NCBI GenBank assembly: GCA_934130325.1
Contig: CAKOYA010000011.1
Coordinates: 1-34,622 of the forward strand
Length of the DNA stretch: 34,622 nucleotides
Reading direction: 5' to 3'
From: an uncultured Clostridia bacterium
GTDB taxonomy: Bacteria; Bacillota; Clostridia; TANB77; CAG-465
Under the pieces are notes generated by a model. The model did not search any database and was not told where the DNA came from. It was given only the letters and a program-made list of their open reading frames with translations. Shown piece by piece: positions 1 through 8,689 of this stretch (positions are counted from its first letter, which is position 1; each line of letters begins with the position of its first letter). The translations under genes and the position numbers were made by a program.

Positions 1-88
1 ATAAGTAAAGTAGATTTTAAAAAAAAATATGTATTTGACAAAAGTCGTGGAAATACTTTAAACTTTCGACAATTATACTAGCAACGTT

Positions 89-97
89 AAAGAATAT
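89..97 (+). promoter_or_regulatory. Extended -10 element upstream of addA
   Basis: TGGTATACT is an extended -10 (TG-N-TATACT) 33 bases before the addA start, with GGTGAT as ribosome site at 121-126. No good -35 is seen at the right distance. A TTGACA at 35-40 lacks a clear partner -10. The gene may also be transcribed from beyond the left edge. Confidence 0.45.
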
Positions 98-129
98 ATG
101 GTATACTAAATATATTAATAGGTGATAAT

Positions 130-3100
130 ATGTGGACAAAAGAACAAAAATTAGCAATAGATAAAGAAGACTCAAATATTTTAGTATCAGCTTCTGCTGG
201 AAGTGGAAAAACGGCTGTACTTGTTGAAAGAGTTATAAATAAGGTTATAAAAAACAAAATTGATATTGATAAAATATTGGTAGTTACGTTTACAAATGCT
301 GCTGCAGTAGAATTAAAAGAAAGACTTATGCAGGCTATATATGATGCTTTAAGTAAAAATGAAAATGACAAATTTTTAAAAAGACAGCTATCGTATTTAA
401 ACAGAGCAAGCATTACAACAATACACTCATTTTGTTTAAAAGTTATTCGTTCTAATTTTGAATTTTTAAATTTAGACCCTAATTTTAAAATATGTGACGA
501 AATTGAGTCAAATATTTTAAAATCAAAAGCTGTATTAACTATTATTGAAAATGAGTACATATCAGCTAATACAAGTAATGAAAAAAAAGAAAAGATTTAT
601 GATTTACTTGAACTTTTTGGTGGAAAAGATGAAACATTAATAGAATATATTTTAAAGTTATATTCATATATTCAAAGTTTTGCTTATCCATTTAAATGGT
701 TAAAAAATGCTATAGAAAAATATAATATAAAAGAGTGTGATGATTTATGTTGTACTGATTTTGGAAAAAGTATATTTGAGAATGCATTAGAAAATTTGGT
801 AGTTATAAAAAGAAGAGGAGAAAAACTTCTTGAAAAAATAAGAGGGAATGAGGAATTTGTAAAATTTGTTTCAACTATTGAAGATGATTTAAATTATATA
901 GATAATGTTATTAATAGTGCTAAAAGTTGGGATGAGTTATATAATCTTTTGCATTCTATTAGTTTTGGCAGAGCTCCAATATATAAAGGAGATAATATAA
1001 AATTAAAAGATGAAGTTACATCATATAGAAATGATGTATTAAAAAAGCAAGTAGAACAACTAAAGAAATGTATTTATTCAAATACTTCAAAAATTCTTTC
1101 AGATCAGAGCTATGCTTACACGTATATATATTATTTATATGAATTATTAGAGAATTTTTCTAATGAATATGAAAAATTAAAAAAACAGAAAAATTATATT
1201 GATTTTAATGATATAGAACATTTAAGTTTAAAACTATTAGTTACAAAAAATGAAGATGGAAATATTGAATATACAGATATAGCAAAAAATTTACAAGAAA
1301 AATTTAATGAAGTATATACAGACGAGTATCAAGACATAAGTTTTATACAAGAGGAAATACTAAATAGTGTATCAAAAGATAATAATAGATTTATGGTTGG
1401 AGATATAAAGCAAAGTATATATAAATTTAGACAAGCAATGCCAGATATTTTTAATAAAAAGTATAATGAATACTTAAATGTTGAAAACTTAGAAGAAAAT
1501 GAAATTAATTCTAAAATAATACTTTCAAAAAATTTTAGAAGTAGGAAAGAAGTTTTGTTTAGCATAAATTATATTTTTGAACAGATAATGTCAAATGAAC
1601 TAGGAGATTGTAATTATTGTGATCTTGAGACATTAAAATATGGTGCACAAGCCTATGATAACGAAGAGTCTTTAAATTATAAGACGGAGATAAATATTAT
1701 AGAAAATAAAATAGATTTTGATAACTTAGATGAAAAGGATGAGACAATAGAATATATAGAAGACTTAAAAAAATTTGAAATAGAGTCAATTTTTATAGCA
1801 AATAAGATAAATGAAATTATGTCTAAGTATAAAACATATAACACGAAAAATGGAAAATCTCAAAATGTAAAATATAAAGATATAGTTATTCTTTTAAGGA
1901 GTATTAAGGATAAAGGTAGTATATTAGAAGATACGTTAAGGAAATATAATATTCCAGCATTTTGTGATGCAAGTACTAGCTTGTTTGAAAGTGAAGAAGT
2001 CTATTTATTATTGTCATTTTTAAAAGTAATTGATAATCCATATCAAGATATATATATGACTTCTGTTATGTATAGCATTATTGGTAAGTTTAATTTAGAT
2101 GAATTAGTATATATACGCAATATTGATAGACATTCAAGGTTATATGATAACATTATCAAAATTAAGGATTTATTAGAAAAAAGTAAAAATAAAAATGAAT
2201 TTGAAAATAATGTATATTTAAAAATAGTTGAATTTATTAAAATACTAAATGATTTTAGGGAGTATTCAAATTCACATCTAGTAAGTGATTTAATTATAAG
2301 GATATATGATAAAACAAATATGTATAGGCAATATATTTTGGATAATAACTCAAGTCAAAGAAGAGCAAATTTAGACTTGTTAATAAATTTAGCTCAAAAA
2401 TGTGAAGCTCAAAACATAGTTACACTTTCTGAATATATAGCCTATGTAAGAAATTTAAAGGATAGAACAGACTCATCTGCTTCATCAGCTAAAATAATTG
2501 GTGAAAACGAAGATGTAGTAAGGATAATGACAATACATAAATCAAAAGGACTAGAATTTCCCTACGTTATATTATGTGATACCATGAAAAAATATAACAT
2601 GTTTGATACATCTGCTACAGTTACTATGCATCACGAACTAGGACTCGGATTAAATATTGTAAATAAGGATTATAAAATAACCTACCCATCATTAATAAAA
2701 CAGGCAATTAAAGAAAGAATAATTAATGAAACAAAATCAGAGGAATTAAGAATGTTATATGTTGCGCTAACACGTGCAAAAGAAAAACTTTTTATATATG
2801 CAAGTGTAAAAGATTATGAAAAGTTTAGTACTTCAAAGACTATAATATATGATGAGAATAAAAAAATTATACCATCTGTAGTAAAAAGTAATAATAATTA
2901 TTTTGAAAATATTTATATATCGCTGAAAAAGGACGATTTTAAAGACTATTTTGATATAAACATACTTGATGCTTTAAAAGATATTGATGTAGATATTTCA
3001 AATGTTAAAGAAAATAAAAGAGAATTTTTATCAAATTTTTTATCAAGTAATGATTTTAAATTAGAAGAAATAGAAGAAGAAATATTAAAAATAAAAGAAG

Positions 3101-3768
3101 ATTTAGAATATAAGTATGGATTTGAGGAATATACAGCATTGCCAAGTAGGATTAGTGTAAGTGAATTAAAGTCTAATGATAATATTAAATATGTGGAAAG
3201 TGTTTCAATAAATAAATTAAAAGCAGAAAATATAGAAAAAAAATATAGAAGGCCAAATACATTTGATATGCAAAAAGAAGAAATATATACACCTTCAAGA
3301 AAAGGAACTTTGATTCATTTTATATTAGAGAATTTAGAAATGAATGTGGAATATAGTTATGAAAAATTGAAAAATTACATAAATACACTTGTGGATAAAG
3401 AAATAATAAGTAAGCAAGATAGAAAATATATAAATAATGGAAAAATATTAAATTTTTTAAACTCTAAACTTGGAATCCAAATAAGAAATAGTGATTATAT
3501 TAGTAAAGAGCAAGAATTTATTCTAAGTGATGAAAGTATATCAAAGAGTTTAATTCAAGGAATTATAGATCTTTATTATATAAATGATAATGGGAATATT
3601 GTTTTAATTGATTTTAAAACTGATAAAATAGATAAAGAAGAGATATTTATTGAAAAATATAAAAAGCAATTAGAAATATATAAAGCAGCATTAGAAAAAA
3701 TTTTAGATAAAAAGGTTGAAAGTACGTATATATACTCATTTTATTTAGATAGAGAAATAAAGTTATAG
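130..3768 (+). CDS. addA: ATP-dependent helicase/nuclease subunit A (AddA)
   Basis: This is the 1212-residue AddA subunit of the AddAB helicase-nuclease, which processes double-strand DNA ends for RecA-dependent recombination. It is close to the usual ~1230 residues. UvrD-type helicase motifs appear in order: Walker A SAGSGKT (about residues 22-28), the Walker B variant DEYQD (398-402), GDIKQSIYKFR (about 423), IHKSKGLEF (about 802) and LYVALTRAK (about 876). The C-terminal RecB-family nuclease domain is present, with GTLIHFILE near 1060 and the catalytic GIIDLYY...LIDFKTDK around 1140-1160, so both activities look intact. The partner addB is not in the window; it usually precedes addA and may lie beyond the left edge. 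The start is ATG after GGTGAT. pgeF follows after 16 bases, probably co-transcribed. Confidence 0.96.
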   Translation: MWTKEQKLAIDKEDSNILVSASAGSGKTAVLVERVINKVIKNKIDIDKILVVTFTNAAAVELKERLMQAIYDALSKNENDKFLKRQLSYLNRASITTIHSFCLKVIRSNFEFLNLDPNFKICDEIESNILKSKAVLTIIENEYISANTSNEKKEKIYDLLELFGGKDETLIEYILKLYSYIQSFAYPFKWLKNAIEKYNIKECDDLCCTDFGKSIFENALENLVVIKRRGEKLLEKIRGNEEFVKFVSTIEDDLNYIDNVINSAKSWDELYNLLHSISFGRAPIYKGDNIKLKDEVTSYRNDVLKKQVEQLKKCIYSNTSKILSDQSYAYTYIYYLYELLENFSNEYEKLKKQKNYIDFNDIEHLSLKLLVTKNEDGNIEYTDIAKNLQEKFNEVYTDEYQDISFIQEEILNSVSKDNNRFMVGDIKQSIYKFRQAMPDIFNKKYNEYLNVENLEENEINSKIILSKNFRSRKEVLFSINYIFEQIMSNELGDCNYCDLETLKYGAQAYDNEESLNYKTEINIIENKIDFDNLDEKDETIEYIEDLKKFEIESIFIANKINEIMSKYKTYNTKNGKSQNVKYKDIVILLRSIKDKGSILEDTLRKYNIPAFCDASTSLFESEEVYLLLSFLKVIDNPYQDIYMTSVMYSIIGKFNLDELVYIRNIDRHSRLYDNIIKIKDLLEKSKNKNEFENNVYLKIVEFIKILNDFREYSNSHLVSDLIIRIYDKTNMYRQYILDNNSSQRRANLDLLINLAQKCEAQNIVTLSEYIAYVRNLKDRTDSSASSAKIIGENEDVVRIMTIHKSKGLEFPYVILCDTMKKYNMFDTSATVTMHHELGLGLNIVNKDYKITYPSLIKQAIKERIINETKSEELRMLYVALTRAKEKLFIYASVKDYEKFSTSKTIIYDENKKIIPSVVKSNNNYFENIYISLKKDDFKDYFDINILDALKDIDVDISNVKENKREFLSNFLSSNDFKLEEIEEEILKIKEDLEYKYGFEEYTALPSRISVSELKSNDNIKYVESVSINKLKAENIEKKYRRPNTFDMQKEEIYTPSRKGTLIHFILENLEMNVEYSYEKLKNYINTLVDKEIISKQDRKYINNGKILNFLNSKLGIQIRNSDYISKEQEFILSDESISKSLIQGIIDLYYINDNGNIVLIDFKTDKIDKEEIFIEKYKKQLEIYKAALEKILDKKVESTYIYSFYLDREIKL

Positions 3769-3784
3769 AAAGAGGTTATTATAA

Positions 3785-4645
3785 ATGTTAAGAGGTAAAA
3801 ACTTTTCTAGTAATTATATAATTCATGAAAGTAAAAATGGAATAGAATATTTGAAATTTAGGGCCTTAGAAAAATATTCAGATAAAATTAATCATTGCAT
3901 CACCTTAAGATATGGCGGGATAAGCCAATTTCCAGTGGAGAGCTTAAATTTTAGAATAGCTGGTAACGATAAAAAAGAAAATGTAATTAAAAACCTAAAA
4001 AGAGTATGTAGTGTAATACAAGTACCATATGAAAGTATTTTTAAGGCAAAACAGGCCCATACTGATAATATATTAAATATTACAGATGATATAAAATATG
4101 AATATAAGTTTGAAAATGTTTCTTCTAAGGAATATGATGGATATATATGTAATGAAAAAAATATAGCTACTTTGGTAACTACGGCTGATTGTAATCCAAT
4201 AATAATTTATGATCCTAAACAAAATGTATATGCAAATGTACATAGCGGATGGAAGGGAACAATCAAAAAAATTTATATGAAGGCAGCCAAAATTATGCAT
4301 GAAGATTATTTTTCAAATTATAGTGACATGATAGTTTGTATTGGTCCTTCTATAAAAAAATGTTGCTTTTCAAGTGAGGATGAAAATTTTAAAAAAATTT
4401 TTACAAATATTTGGAAAGAAGAAAATGAATACATATATTATGAGGAAAATTTAAAAAGATTTCATATAGATTTGGGATATGTAATAAAAAGCGATCTACT
4501 GGAGTTGGGTATAAAATCTGAAAATATAATAAATCCTAATATATGTACTAAATGTAATTCTAAAGAATTTTTTTCATATAGAGAAGCAACAAATAATAAC
4601 TATTCTGACTATGGAACAATGGCGACAATTGTAAATTTAAAATAA
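3785..4645 (+). CDS. pgeF: PgeF/YfiH laccase-domain protein (purine nucleoside phosphorylase/cell-wall editing family)
   Basis: This 286-residue protein belongs to the DUF152/YfiH 'multicopper polyphenol oxidase' family. Family members are now known as zinc enzymes acting as purine nucleoside phosphorylase/adenosine deaminase (LACC1-like), or as PgeF in peptidoglycan editing. The metal site is visible: H92 in QAHTDN, C136 in TTADCNP and H153 in VHSGWKG. The conserved GPSIKKCCF and a later FHIDL segment are also present. No signal peptide is seen, so it is probably cytoplasmic. It starts 16 bases after addA with AGAGG as ribosome site, suggesting one transcript. The family assignment is firm. 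Which substrate matters in this organism cannot be told from sequence. Confidence 0.92.
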   Translation: MLRGKNFSSNYIIHESKNGIEYLKFRALEKYSDKINHCITLRYGGISQFPVESLNFRIAGNDKKENVIKNLKRVCSVIQVPYESIFKAKQAHTDNILNITDDIKYEYKFENVSSKEYDGYICNEKNIATLVTTADCNPIIIYDPKQNVYANVHSGWKGTIKKIYMKAAKIMHEDYFSNYSDMIVCIGPSIKKCCFSSEDENFKKIFTNIWKEENEYIYYEENLKRFHIDLGYVIKSDLLELGIKSENIINPNICTKCNSKEFFSYREATNNNYSDYGTMATIVNLK

Positions 4646-4765
4646 TTTATAAATAGTGTATATATTTTAAAAGTTGGCACATAATATTAGTAGTATATCG
4701 TAAGATGATATACAATTTATAATATATAGTTTTTATTTTCTATACTAATTTATAGGAAATAGGCG

Positions 4766-4807
4766 AAAGTATGAGTAATTTTATAATTTTTTACTCATAC
4801 TTTTTTT
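4766..4807 (+). terminator. Rho-independent terminator after addA-pgeF
   Basis: A perfect 13-bp inverted repeat (AAAGTATGAGTAA at 4766-4778 with its complement at 4791-4803, 12-base loop) runs into a T tract ending at 4807. The 120 bases before it hold no gene, only a 7-bp perfect hairpin at 4693-4713 (GTATATC/GATATAC) of unknown meaning. Confidence 0.85.
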
Positions 4808-4875
4808 GCATAAATTTAATAAAATTACACAACATATAATTAGACAAATAATTTTTATTTGTTAGGAGGTTTAAT

Positions 4876-5085
4876 ATGAAAGCTTTAAACAGTATAATTT
4901 TAGCTTTAGTAATCATAGGTGCTATTAACTGGGGATGCGTAGGAATATTTGGTATTGACTTAGTTGGAGCATTATTTGGAGGAATGACATCTACAATTAG
5001 CAGAATAATATTTACTCTTGTAGGTATTGCTGGTATTTGGTCATTTACTTTCTTTAACAAAGTTGATGAAGAAGAACAAAGCTAA
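4876..5085 (+). CDS. DUF378 family small membrane protein
   Basis: This 69-residue protein has two predicted membrane helices (about residues 5-28 and 40-62) around a short glycine-rich turn. It carries the family-typical GAINWGCVGIFGIDLV segment. DUF378 proteins are common in Firmicutes; their function is not established. The start is supported by TTAGGAGG seven bases upstream. A TATAAT sits at 4835-4840 without a recognisable -35. The gene is probably monocistronic: a terminator lies just upstream (4766-4807) and a hairpin just downstream (5101-5132). Confidence 0.85.
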   Translation: MKALNSIILALVIIGAINWGCVGIFGIDLVGALFGGMTSTISRIIFTLVGIAGIWSFTFFNKVDEEEQS

Positions 5086-5100
5086 AATACGAAAACTTCA

Positions 5101-5132
5101 AAGTGGAATAGAATTTTTACTCTATTCCACTT
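5101..5132. terminator. Hairpin between convergent DUF378 gene and spoIIR
   Basis: A perfect 12-bp inverted repeat (AAGTGGAATAGA and complement) has an 8-base loop. The downstream U tract is poor on both strands, so termination is inferred mainly from its place between two converging genes. Confidence 0.6.
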
Positions 5133-5170
5133 ATATTATATAAATATTATATAAAATTTTATTAAGGATA

Positions 5171-5839
5171 TTATATATTATTTTGTATATTTTTAATAAG
5201 TTCTAATATTTTAAAATCATATATTAAATCCTTTGTTTCATTGTTACAGTCTTTTATATCACATTCATTATTAATATTATATATTTGCTCAATTCCAGGT
5301 AAAATTGTATTTAAATTTTTTACTTTTTGTAGGTTTTGACTATTTGGACAAATGAGAGTCCATATATTTTTTCCTTCGCCATTTCCTAAAACTATTTTTA
5401 CGCTATCGTATATTCCGTTGTCCATATCTAAAAGTACACTTTGTTTTTCATCATAATATACTTTTCCTATTTCTAGTGTGGTTAAATAGGATTTATTATT
5501 TTCTTTTAAAGTTGAATCTGAAATTTTTAGTATATTATCAGAATTATTTTTTAAGAAATCCTTTAATTGTTCTGAATTTTCTATGTTGCTATCTGAATAG
5601 CTATTTATATAATCTGAAACTTTTTGATATACTTTAAGTTTAGTTATTTGGTCTTCTATACTATCACTATTTGCTACTACATGTAGTCTAAAAAAGTTTT
5701 TGTTTTGATTTTCTTTAAGATAAATTTTAAATACTATAGTTATATTTAAAATTATAAATATAAAAATTATGAATATTGGTAATAGTTTATTTAATTTAGT
5801 TTCATTGTTTTCTAATTTTTTAAAAAATTCTTTTAACAT
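5171..5839 (-). CDS. spoIIR: Stage II sporulation protein R (SpoIIR)
   Basis: SpoIIR is made in the forespore and triggers SpoIIGA to process pro-SigmaE in the mother cell. This copy (222 residues from the chosen start) has one N-terminal membrane or signal segment (about residues 17-37), fitting export across the septum. It then carries the family hallmark FRLHVVANSDSIEDQITKLK. The C-terminal half is less conserved: where many homologues have a tryptophan/cysteine-rich NWWC-type stretch, here it reads GEGKNIWTLICPNS. The open frame begins at a GTG at 5848, but the ribosome site AGGTG overlaps that codon and is well placed for the ATG at 5839, so I use 5839. It stands alone, between convergent and divergent neighbours. 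No clear SigmaF promoter was recognised. Confidence 0.9.
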   Translation of the reverse strand: MLKEFFKKLENNETKLNKLLPIFIIFIFIILNITIVFKIYLKENQNKNFFRLHVVANSDSIEDQITKLKVYQKVSDYINSYSDSNIENSEQLKDFLKNNSDNILKISDSTLKENNKSYLTTLEIGKVYYDEKQSVLLDMDNGIYDSVKIVLGNGEGKNIWTLICPNSQNLQKVKNLNTILPGIEQIYNINNECDIKDCNNETKDLIYDFKILELIKNIQNNI

Positions 5840-6009
5840 TTTTATCACCTAAAAATATTATTAAAAAAAAAATTAATTATATACTAATTTTAGGTTAAAA
5901 AAAAAGTATAAAGAAAAGTTAAAATATCATAAAATGTAGAAATAAAAATTATGTCGTTTATATATCTCAAAGTTCTACAAAACTGTACAAAAATATATAA
6001 AACTCGAAA

Positions 6010-6038
6010 TTGACTTTGTACATTTTGGATGTTAAAAT
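6010..6038 (+). promoter_or_regulatory. SigmaA promoter for the 6066 gene
   Basis: TTGACT (6010-6015), 17-base spacer, TAAAAT (6033-6038). The ribosome site AGGGGG follows at about 6050. Confidence 0.8.
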
Positions 6039-6065
6039 AAAATTAGTTAAGGGGGAATACAAAAG

Positions 6066-6497
6066 ATGAAAAAAATTAAATTATGTTGTTTTACAGTAAA
6101 TTCTACACATGCATGTATTATTGCAAATAATTTTATTACCAACGAATTAAAAAATGTTAAGGTTATATATATAAATGAAAAGAGTGAAAAAAGAAAATTA
6201 AAAAATATTATTTCAAAATTTTATAAAAAAATGAATGATGAGGTATTTTATACAGAATGGTTAAATGAAAAAATAACCCATGACTATTTAAATGAAAATT
6301 TTGTATTTGTTGTAAATGGGAAGGAAGAATTTATAAATAAAGTAAATAATTACTTAGATATAAATGATGCTAATGGTTATGTAATTAATTGTTATGATAT
6401 ATTTGATATAAATGTTGAAGCACAAACAATTATTGATAAACATGAATATTATATAAATACAACTGGCGTTATAAAAAATGAGAGCAAAAAAATATAA
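6066..6497 (+). CDS. Hypothetical protein, 143 residues
   Basis: I do not recognise this protein. It is soluble in appearance: no signal peptide, no membrane helix, rich in lysine, asparagine and isoleucine. It alternates hydrophobic strands (KIKLCCFTV, VKVIYIN, FVFVVNG, GYVINCYDIF) with charged helices, which suggests a small alpha/beta fold. Two adjacent cysteines occur at residues 7-8. It has its own good promoter (6010-6038), an AGGGGG ribosome site and its own terminator (6560-6608), so it is a real single-gene unit. Context gives no functional hint beyond the divergent spoIIR. Confidence 0.75.
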   Translation: MKKIKLCCFTVNSTHACIIANNFITNELKNVKVIYINEKSEKRKLKNIISKFYKKMNDEVFYTEWLNEKITHDYLNENFVFVVNGKEEFINKVNNYLDINDANGYVINCYDIFDINVEAQTIIDKHEYYINTTGVIKNESKKI

Positions 6498-6559
6498 AAA
6501 ACATGGTAAATTTATCAATTATTATAAAATTGTAATAACTTTAATAAATGAGAATCATT

Positions 6560-6608
6560 AAACAAGCAGTTAAACATACTCGATTTAACTGTTTGTTTCT
6601 TATTTTTT
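6560..6608 (+). terminator. Rho-independent terminator after the 6066 gene
   Basis: A 15-bp stem (AAACAAGCAGTTAAA at 6560-6574 with 6584-6598, one G-T pair) has a 9-base loop and is followed by a T-rich run to 6608. Confidence 0.85.
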
Positions 6609-6754
6609 AAAGCATTTTTGTGAATATTTATTCCAAATTTTCTAAGGAGATTTTATTCTTCAGTAATTTCTTACATATTTCATTAAATTTTTGATATTTG
6701 CGTCTTTATTACTTAAGTAACAACTTGTTTTTATTATTTATTGCTATTACTCTT

Positions 6755-6827
6755 TTATGATAAAATACATATTAAATATCTCATTATTACTTATATATCA
6801 CCATATGTATTTTATCATAATTTTTTT
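6755..6827 (+). repeat. 18-bp perfect inverted repeat with 30-base loop and T7 tail in a gene-free gap
   Basis: The 400-base gap 6498-6904 holds the terminator at 6560-6608 and then this element. Arms at 6755-6772 and 6803-6820 are exactly complementary, separated by 30 bases, and seven T follow at 6821-6827. It has terminator form on the plus strand, but the preceding gene already has one. It could end an unannotated small RNA starting near 6610-6700, or be a relic of a small palindromic element. Nothing coding is seen in the gap. Confidence 0.6.
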
Positions 6828-6867
6828 AATATTTGGTGAAATTACCATGCTAAAAATAGAATTTTAC

Positions 6868-6896
6868 TTGTTTAATCATTAAATATAGTGTATAAT
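6868..6896 (+). promoter_or_regulatory. SigmaA promoter for the glycosyltransferase gene
   Basis: TTGTTT (6868-6873), 17-base spacer, TATAAT (6891-6896). The start codon follows 17 bases later. Confidence 0.7.
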
Positions 6897-6913
6897 CACA
6901 TTAGGTGTTAAAT

Positions 6914-7615
6914 ATGAAAAAATTATTTAGGCGTTTATTTATTATTATGTTGTTTGTATTTACATTTTTTTGTGCAAATACAATATATAATGGATATACA
7001 CTTTATAAAGATAAAACAAATGAAATACCTTTAGAAGAAAAAGTAACTCTTATAAAGGAACAACAAAATTATGTGAGTTATAATGATATTCCAAATACTT
7101 TTATAAACGCATTGGTGTCAATTGAAGACCATAGATTTTTTGAACATAATGGAATAGATATTCAATCAATTTTAAGGGCTGTTGTAACAGATATTGTAAA
7201 TATGAAACTAGTTGAGGGAGGAAGTACAATTACACAGCAACTAGCTAAAAATATGTATTATACTCAAGATAAGAATTTTTCTAGAAAAGTAGCGGAAGTT
7301 TTTACTGTATTTGATATTGAAAAAAAGTACTCTAAAGAAGAAATTTTAGAATTATACTTAAATATAGTATACTTTGGAGATGGATATTATGGTATATATA
7401 ATGCTTCGACAGGGTATTTTAACAAAGTACCAAGTGAATTAAACTTAGACGAAGTAACAACTCTTGCTGGTATTCCAAATGCGCCTAGTGTTTATGCTCT
7501 AAGTAATAGTAGTAGTCTTACTAAAAAAAGACAGGAAATGGTAGTTGATGCAATGTTAAAGTATGATTGCATTACTTTAGAGGAAGCAGATAAGGTAAAA
7601 AATGATAATAAATAA
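6914..7615 (+). CDS. Monofunctional peptidoglycan glycosyltransferase (GT51)
   Basis: This 233-residue enzyme polymerises lipid II into glycan strands at the outer face of the membrane. It has one N-terminal membrane anchor (about residues 6-26), then a complete family-51 domain. Motif 1 is EDHRFFEHNGID, with the catalytic Glu at about residue 71. Motif 2 is GGSTITQQLAKN, followed by RKVAEVF, the ELYLNIVYFGDGYYGI motif and LAGIPNAPSVYAL. No transpeptidase domain follows, so it is an MtgA/SgtB-like monofunctional enzyme rather than a bifunctional PBP. The longest frame starts at GTG 6905, but AGGTG overlaps that codon and correctly spaces ATG 6914. Its last ten bases lie inside the 67-bp duplicated segment described at 7606. 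Confidence 0.92.
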   Translation: MKKLFRRLFIIMLFVFTFFCANTIYNGYTLYKDKTNEIPLEEKVTLIKEQQNYVSYNDIPNTFINALVSIEDHRFFEHNGIDIQSILRAVVTDIVNMKLVEGGSTITQQLAKNMYYTQDKNFSRKVAEVFTVFDIEKKYSKEEILELYLNIVYFGDGYYGIYNASTGYFNKVPSELNLDEVTTLAGIPNAPSVYALSNSSSLTKKRQEMVVDAMLKYDCITLEEADKVKNDNK

Positions 7616-7672
7616 ATTGTTAAATTCAAATTGAAATATTGACATATTTAGTTGATTAATATATTATATTAA
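7606..7672. repeat. 67-bp duplicated promoter segment, copy A
   Basis: This segment is identical to 8596-8662 except at 7619 (G here, A in the other copy). It contains a full promoter, the dyad TTCAAATTGAA, and a perfect 17-bp palindrome at 7656-7672 (TTAATATA-T-TATATTAA) overlapping the -10. It begins inside the last codons of the glycosyltransferase gene. Confidence 0.95.
7639..7667 (+). promoter_or_regulatory. SigmaA promoter in duplicated segment, copy A
   Basis: TTGACA (7639-7644), 17-base spacer, TATTAT (7662-7667). The 17-bp palindrome across the -10 is a candidate repressor site. Confidence 0.85.
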
Positions 7673-7700
7673 TTATCATAAGAGAATAGGAGAGATTAGA

Positions 7701-8573
7701 ATGGGAGAAATTAATAATCAAAGAAACAAGGGGAACTTTTTGGTAATTATAATTTTAATAATATTAGTAATTGGGTTAGCTGGTTATATAACTTATGATA
7801 AATTTTTATCTAAAAACGATGTAAATACTAATATAGAAGAACAAAAAAATAATTATGAGGAAGATCAAGATCAGCAAGAAAATCCTTATAAAGAAGAACA
7901 AAATCAACGAGAAAATAATTATGAAGAACAAAATTCAAAAAAATATAATGTAAATGATTATATTTCGGTAACTGATTATGAATTCGATAAAAATGATATT
8001 GTGAAAAAAGCAGAATTTAAGACATTACCTCTAAGAACAATTACAGAATTTAATTCAAAACATTCTGAATTTATTTATCCAACAGCACTTGAAACCGCAA
8101 AATTATCAAATGAAATTATATATGAAGTTGATAAAAATATATTGTCTGTTTATACTAAAGAAAGTAAATTATATGAACTAGGAACACAATATAATTATTA
8201 TAGTTTAAATGTAGATTTGAATAACAATAAGATTATTACAAATCAAGAATTATTAAAAATATATAATATAAATTTATCTAACACGTTTGAAAAGATATTG
8301 AATAATATTTCTAATACGGTAACAACTGAGCAATTTCTATTATCAACAGATGGAGATATTAACGCTGAAACGATAACCGTAGATAAATTTAAAGAAAATA
8401 TAAAAATATATGCAACTTATATAGATAATAGATATGATATAATAACTTTATATCTTAAAGATAATAAATTAATTGTTGTTTATGACCAAGCAAAAATTTT
8501 ATCTGTTCTTGGAATGGGAACACATATGGGAATTGGACTTGTATCTGAACCACAATCACTTCAATTAAATTAG
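7701..8573 (+). CDS. Membrane-anchored extracytoplasmic protein, RsiV/DUF3298-like C-terminus (tentative)
   Basis: This 290-residue protein has a cytoplasmic start, one membrane helix (about residues 13-34) and a highly charged Glu/Asn/Gln linker (about 44-84) with imperfect repeats of the form N-YEEQ/YKEEQ-NQ. An extracytoplasmic domain follows. The domain's order (YYSLNVDLNNNKIITNQELLKIY, then YDIITLYLKDNKLIVVYD) resembles the DUF3298 fold of RsiV-type anti-sigma factors, but this is pattern similarity only. No sigma factor gene is adjacent. It is driven by the same duplicated promoter as rubrerythrin, so it is probably co-regulated with oxidative-stress defence. The ribosome site is AGGAGA, and ATG 7701 is the only sensible start. 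Confidence 0.7.
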   Translation: MGEINNQRNKGNFLVIIILIILVIGLAGYITYDKFLSKNDVNTNIEEQKNNYEEDQDQQENPYKEEQNQRENNYEEQNSKKYNVNDYISVTDYEFDKNDIVKKAEFKTLPLRTITEFNSKHSEFIYPTALETAKLSNEIIYEVDKNILSVYTKESKLYELGTQYNYYSLNVDLNNNKIITNQELLKIYNINLSNTFEKILNNISNTVTTEQFLLSTDGDINAETITVDKFKENIKIYATYIDNRYDIITLYLKDNKLIVVYDQAKILSVLGMGTHMGIGLVSEPQSLQLN

Positions 8574-8595
8574 AAACTTAATGGAAAGTCTATTT

Positions 8596-8662
8596 TAATA
8601 AATAAATTATTAAATTCAAATTGAAATATTGACATATTTAGTTGATTAATATATTATATTAA
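8596..8662. repeat. 67-bp duplicated promoter segment, copy B
   Basis: This is the second copy of 7606-7672 (66 of 67 bases identical), placed directly upstream of rubrerythrin. Offset between copies is exactly 990 bases. Confidence 0.95.
8629..8657 (+). promoter_or_regulatory. SigmaA promoter of rubrerythrin, copy B
   Basis: TTGACA (8629-8634), 17-base spacer, TATTAT (8652-8657). The palindrome TTAATATA-T-TATATTAA at 8646-8662 overlaps the -10. Rubrerythrins are often PerR- or Fur-family controlled; the palindrome does not closely match the Bacillus PerR box, so the regulator is unknown. Confidence 0.85.
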
Positions 8663-8689
8663 CTAGAAAAAAGTTATGGAGGTATTATA

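Noticed and set aside
87..560. 157-codon minus-strand frame opposite addA
   Set aside because: Shadow of a clear gene; no ribosome site, non-family composition. The same applies to the other long antisense frames over addA, the ABC genes, tex, uvrA and rlmD.
4693..4713. Hairpin GTATATC/GATATAC upstream of the DUF378 gene as a riboswitch or operator
   Set aside because: Only 7 bp, AT-rich, and no associated promoter geometry; left as an unexplained dyad.
7656..7672. PerR box upstream of rubrerythrin
   Set aside because: The 17-bp palindrome matches the TTATAAT-N-ATTATAA consensus at too few positions to name the regulator.
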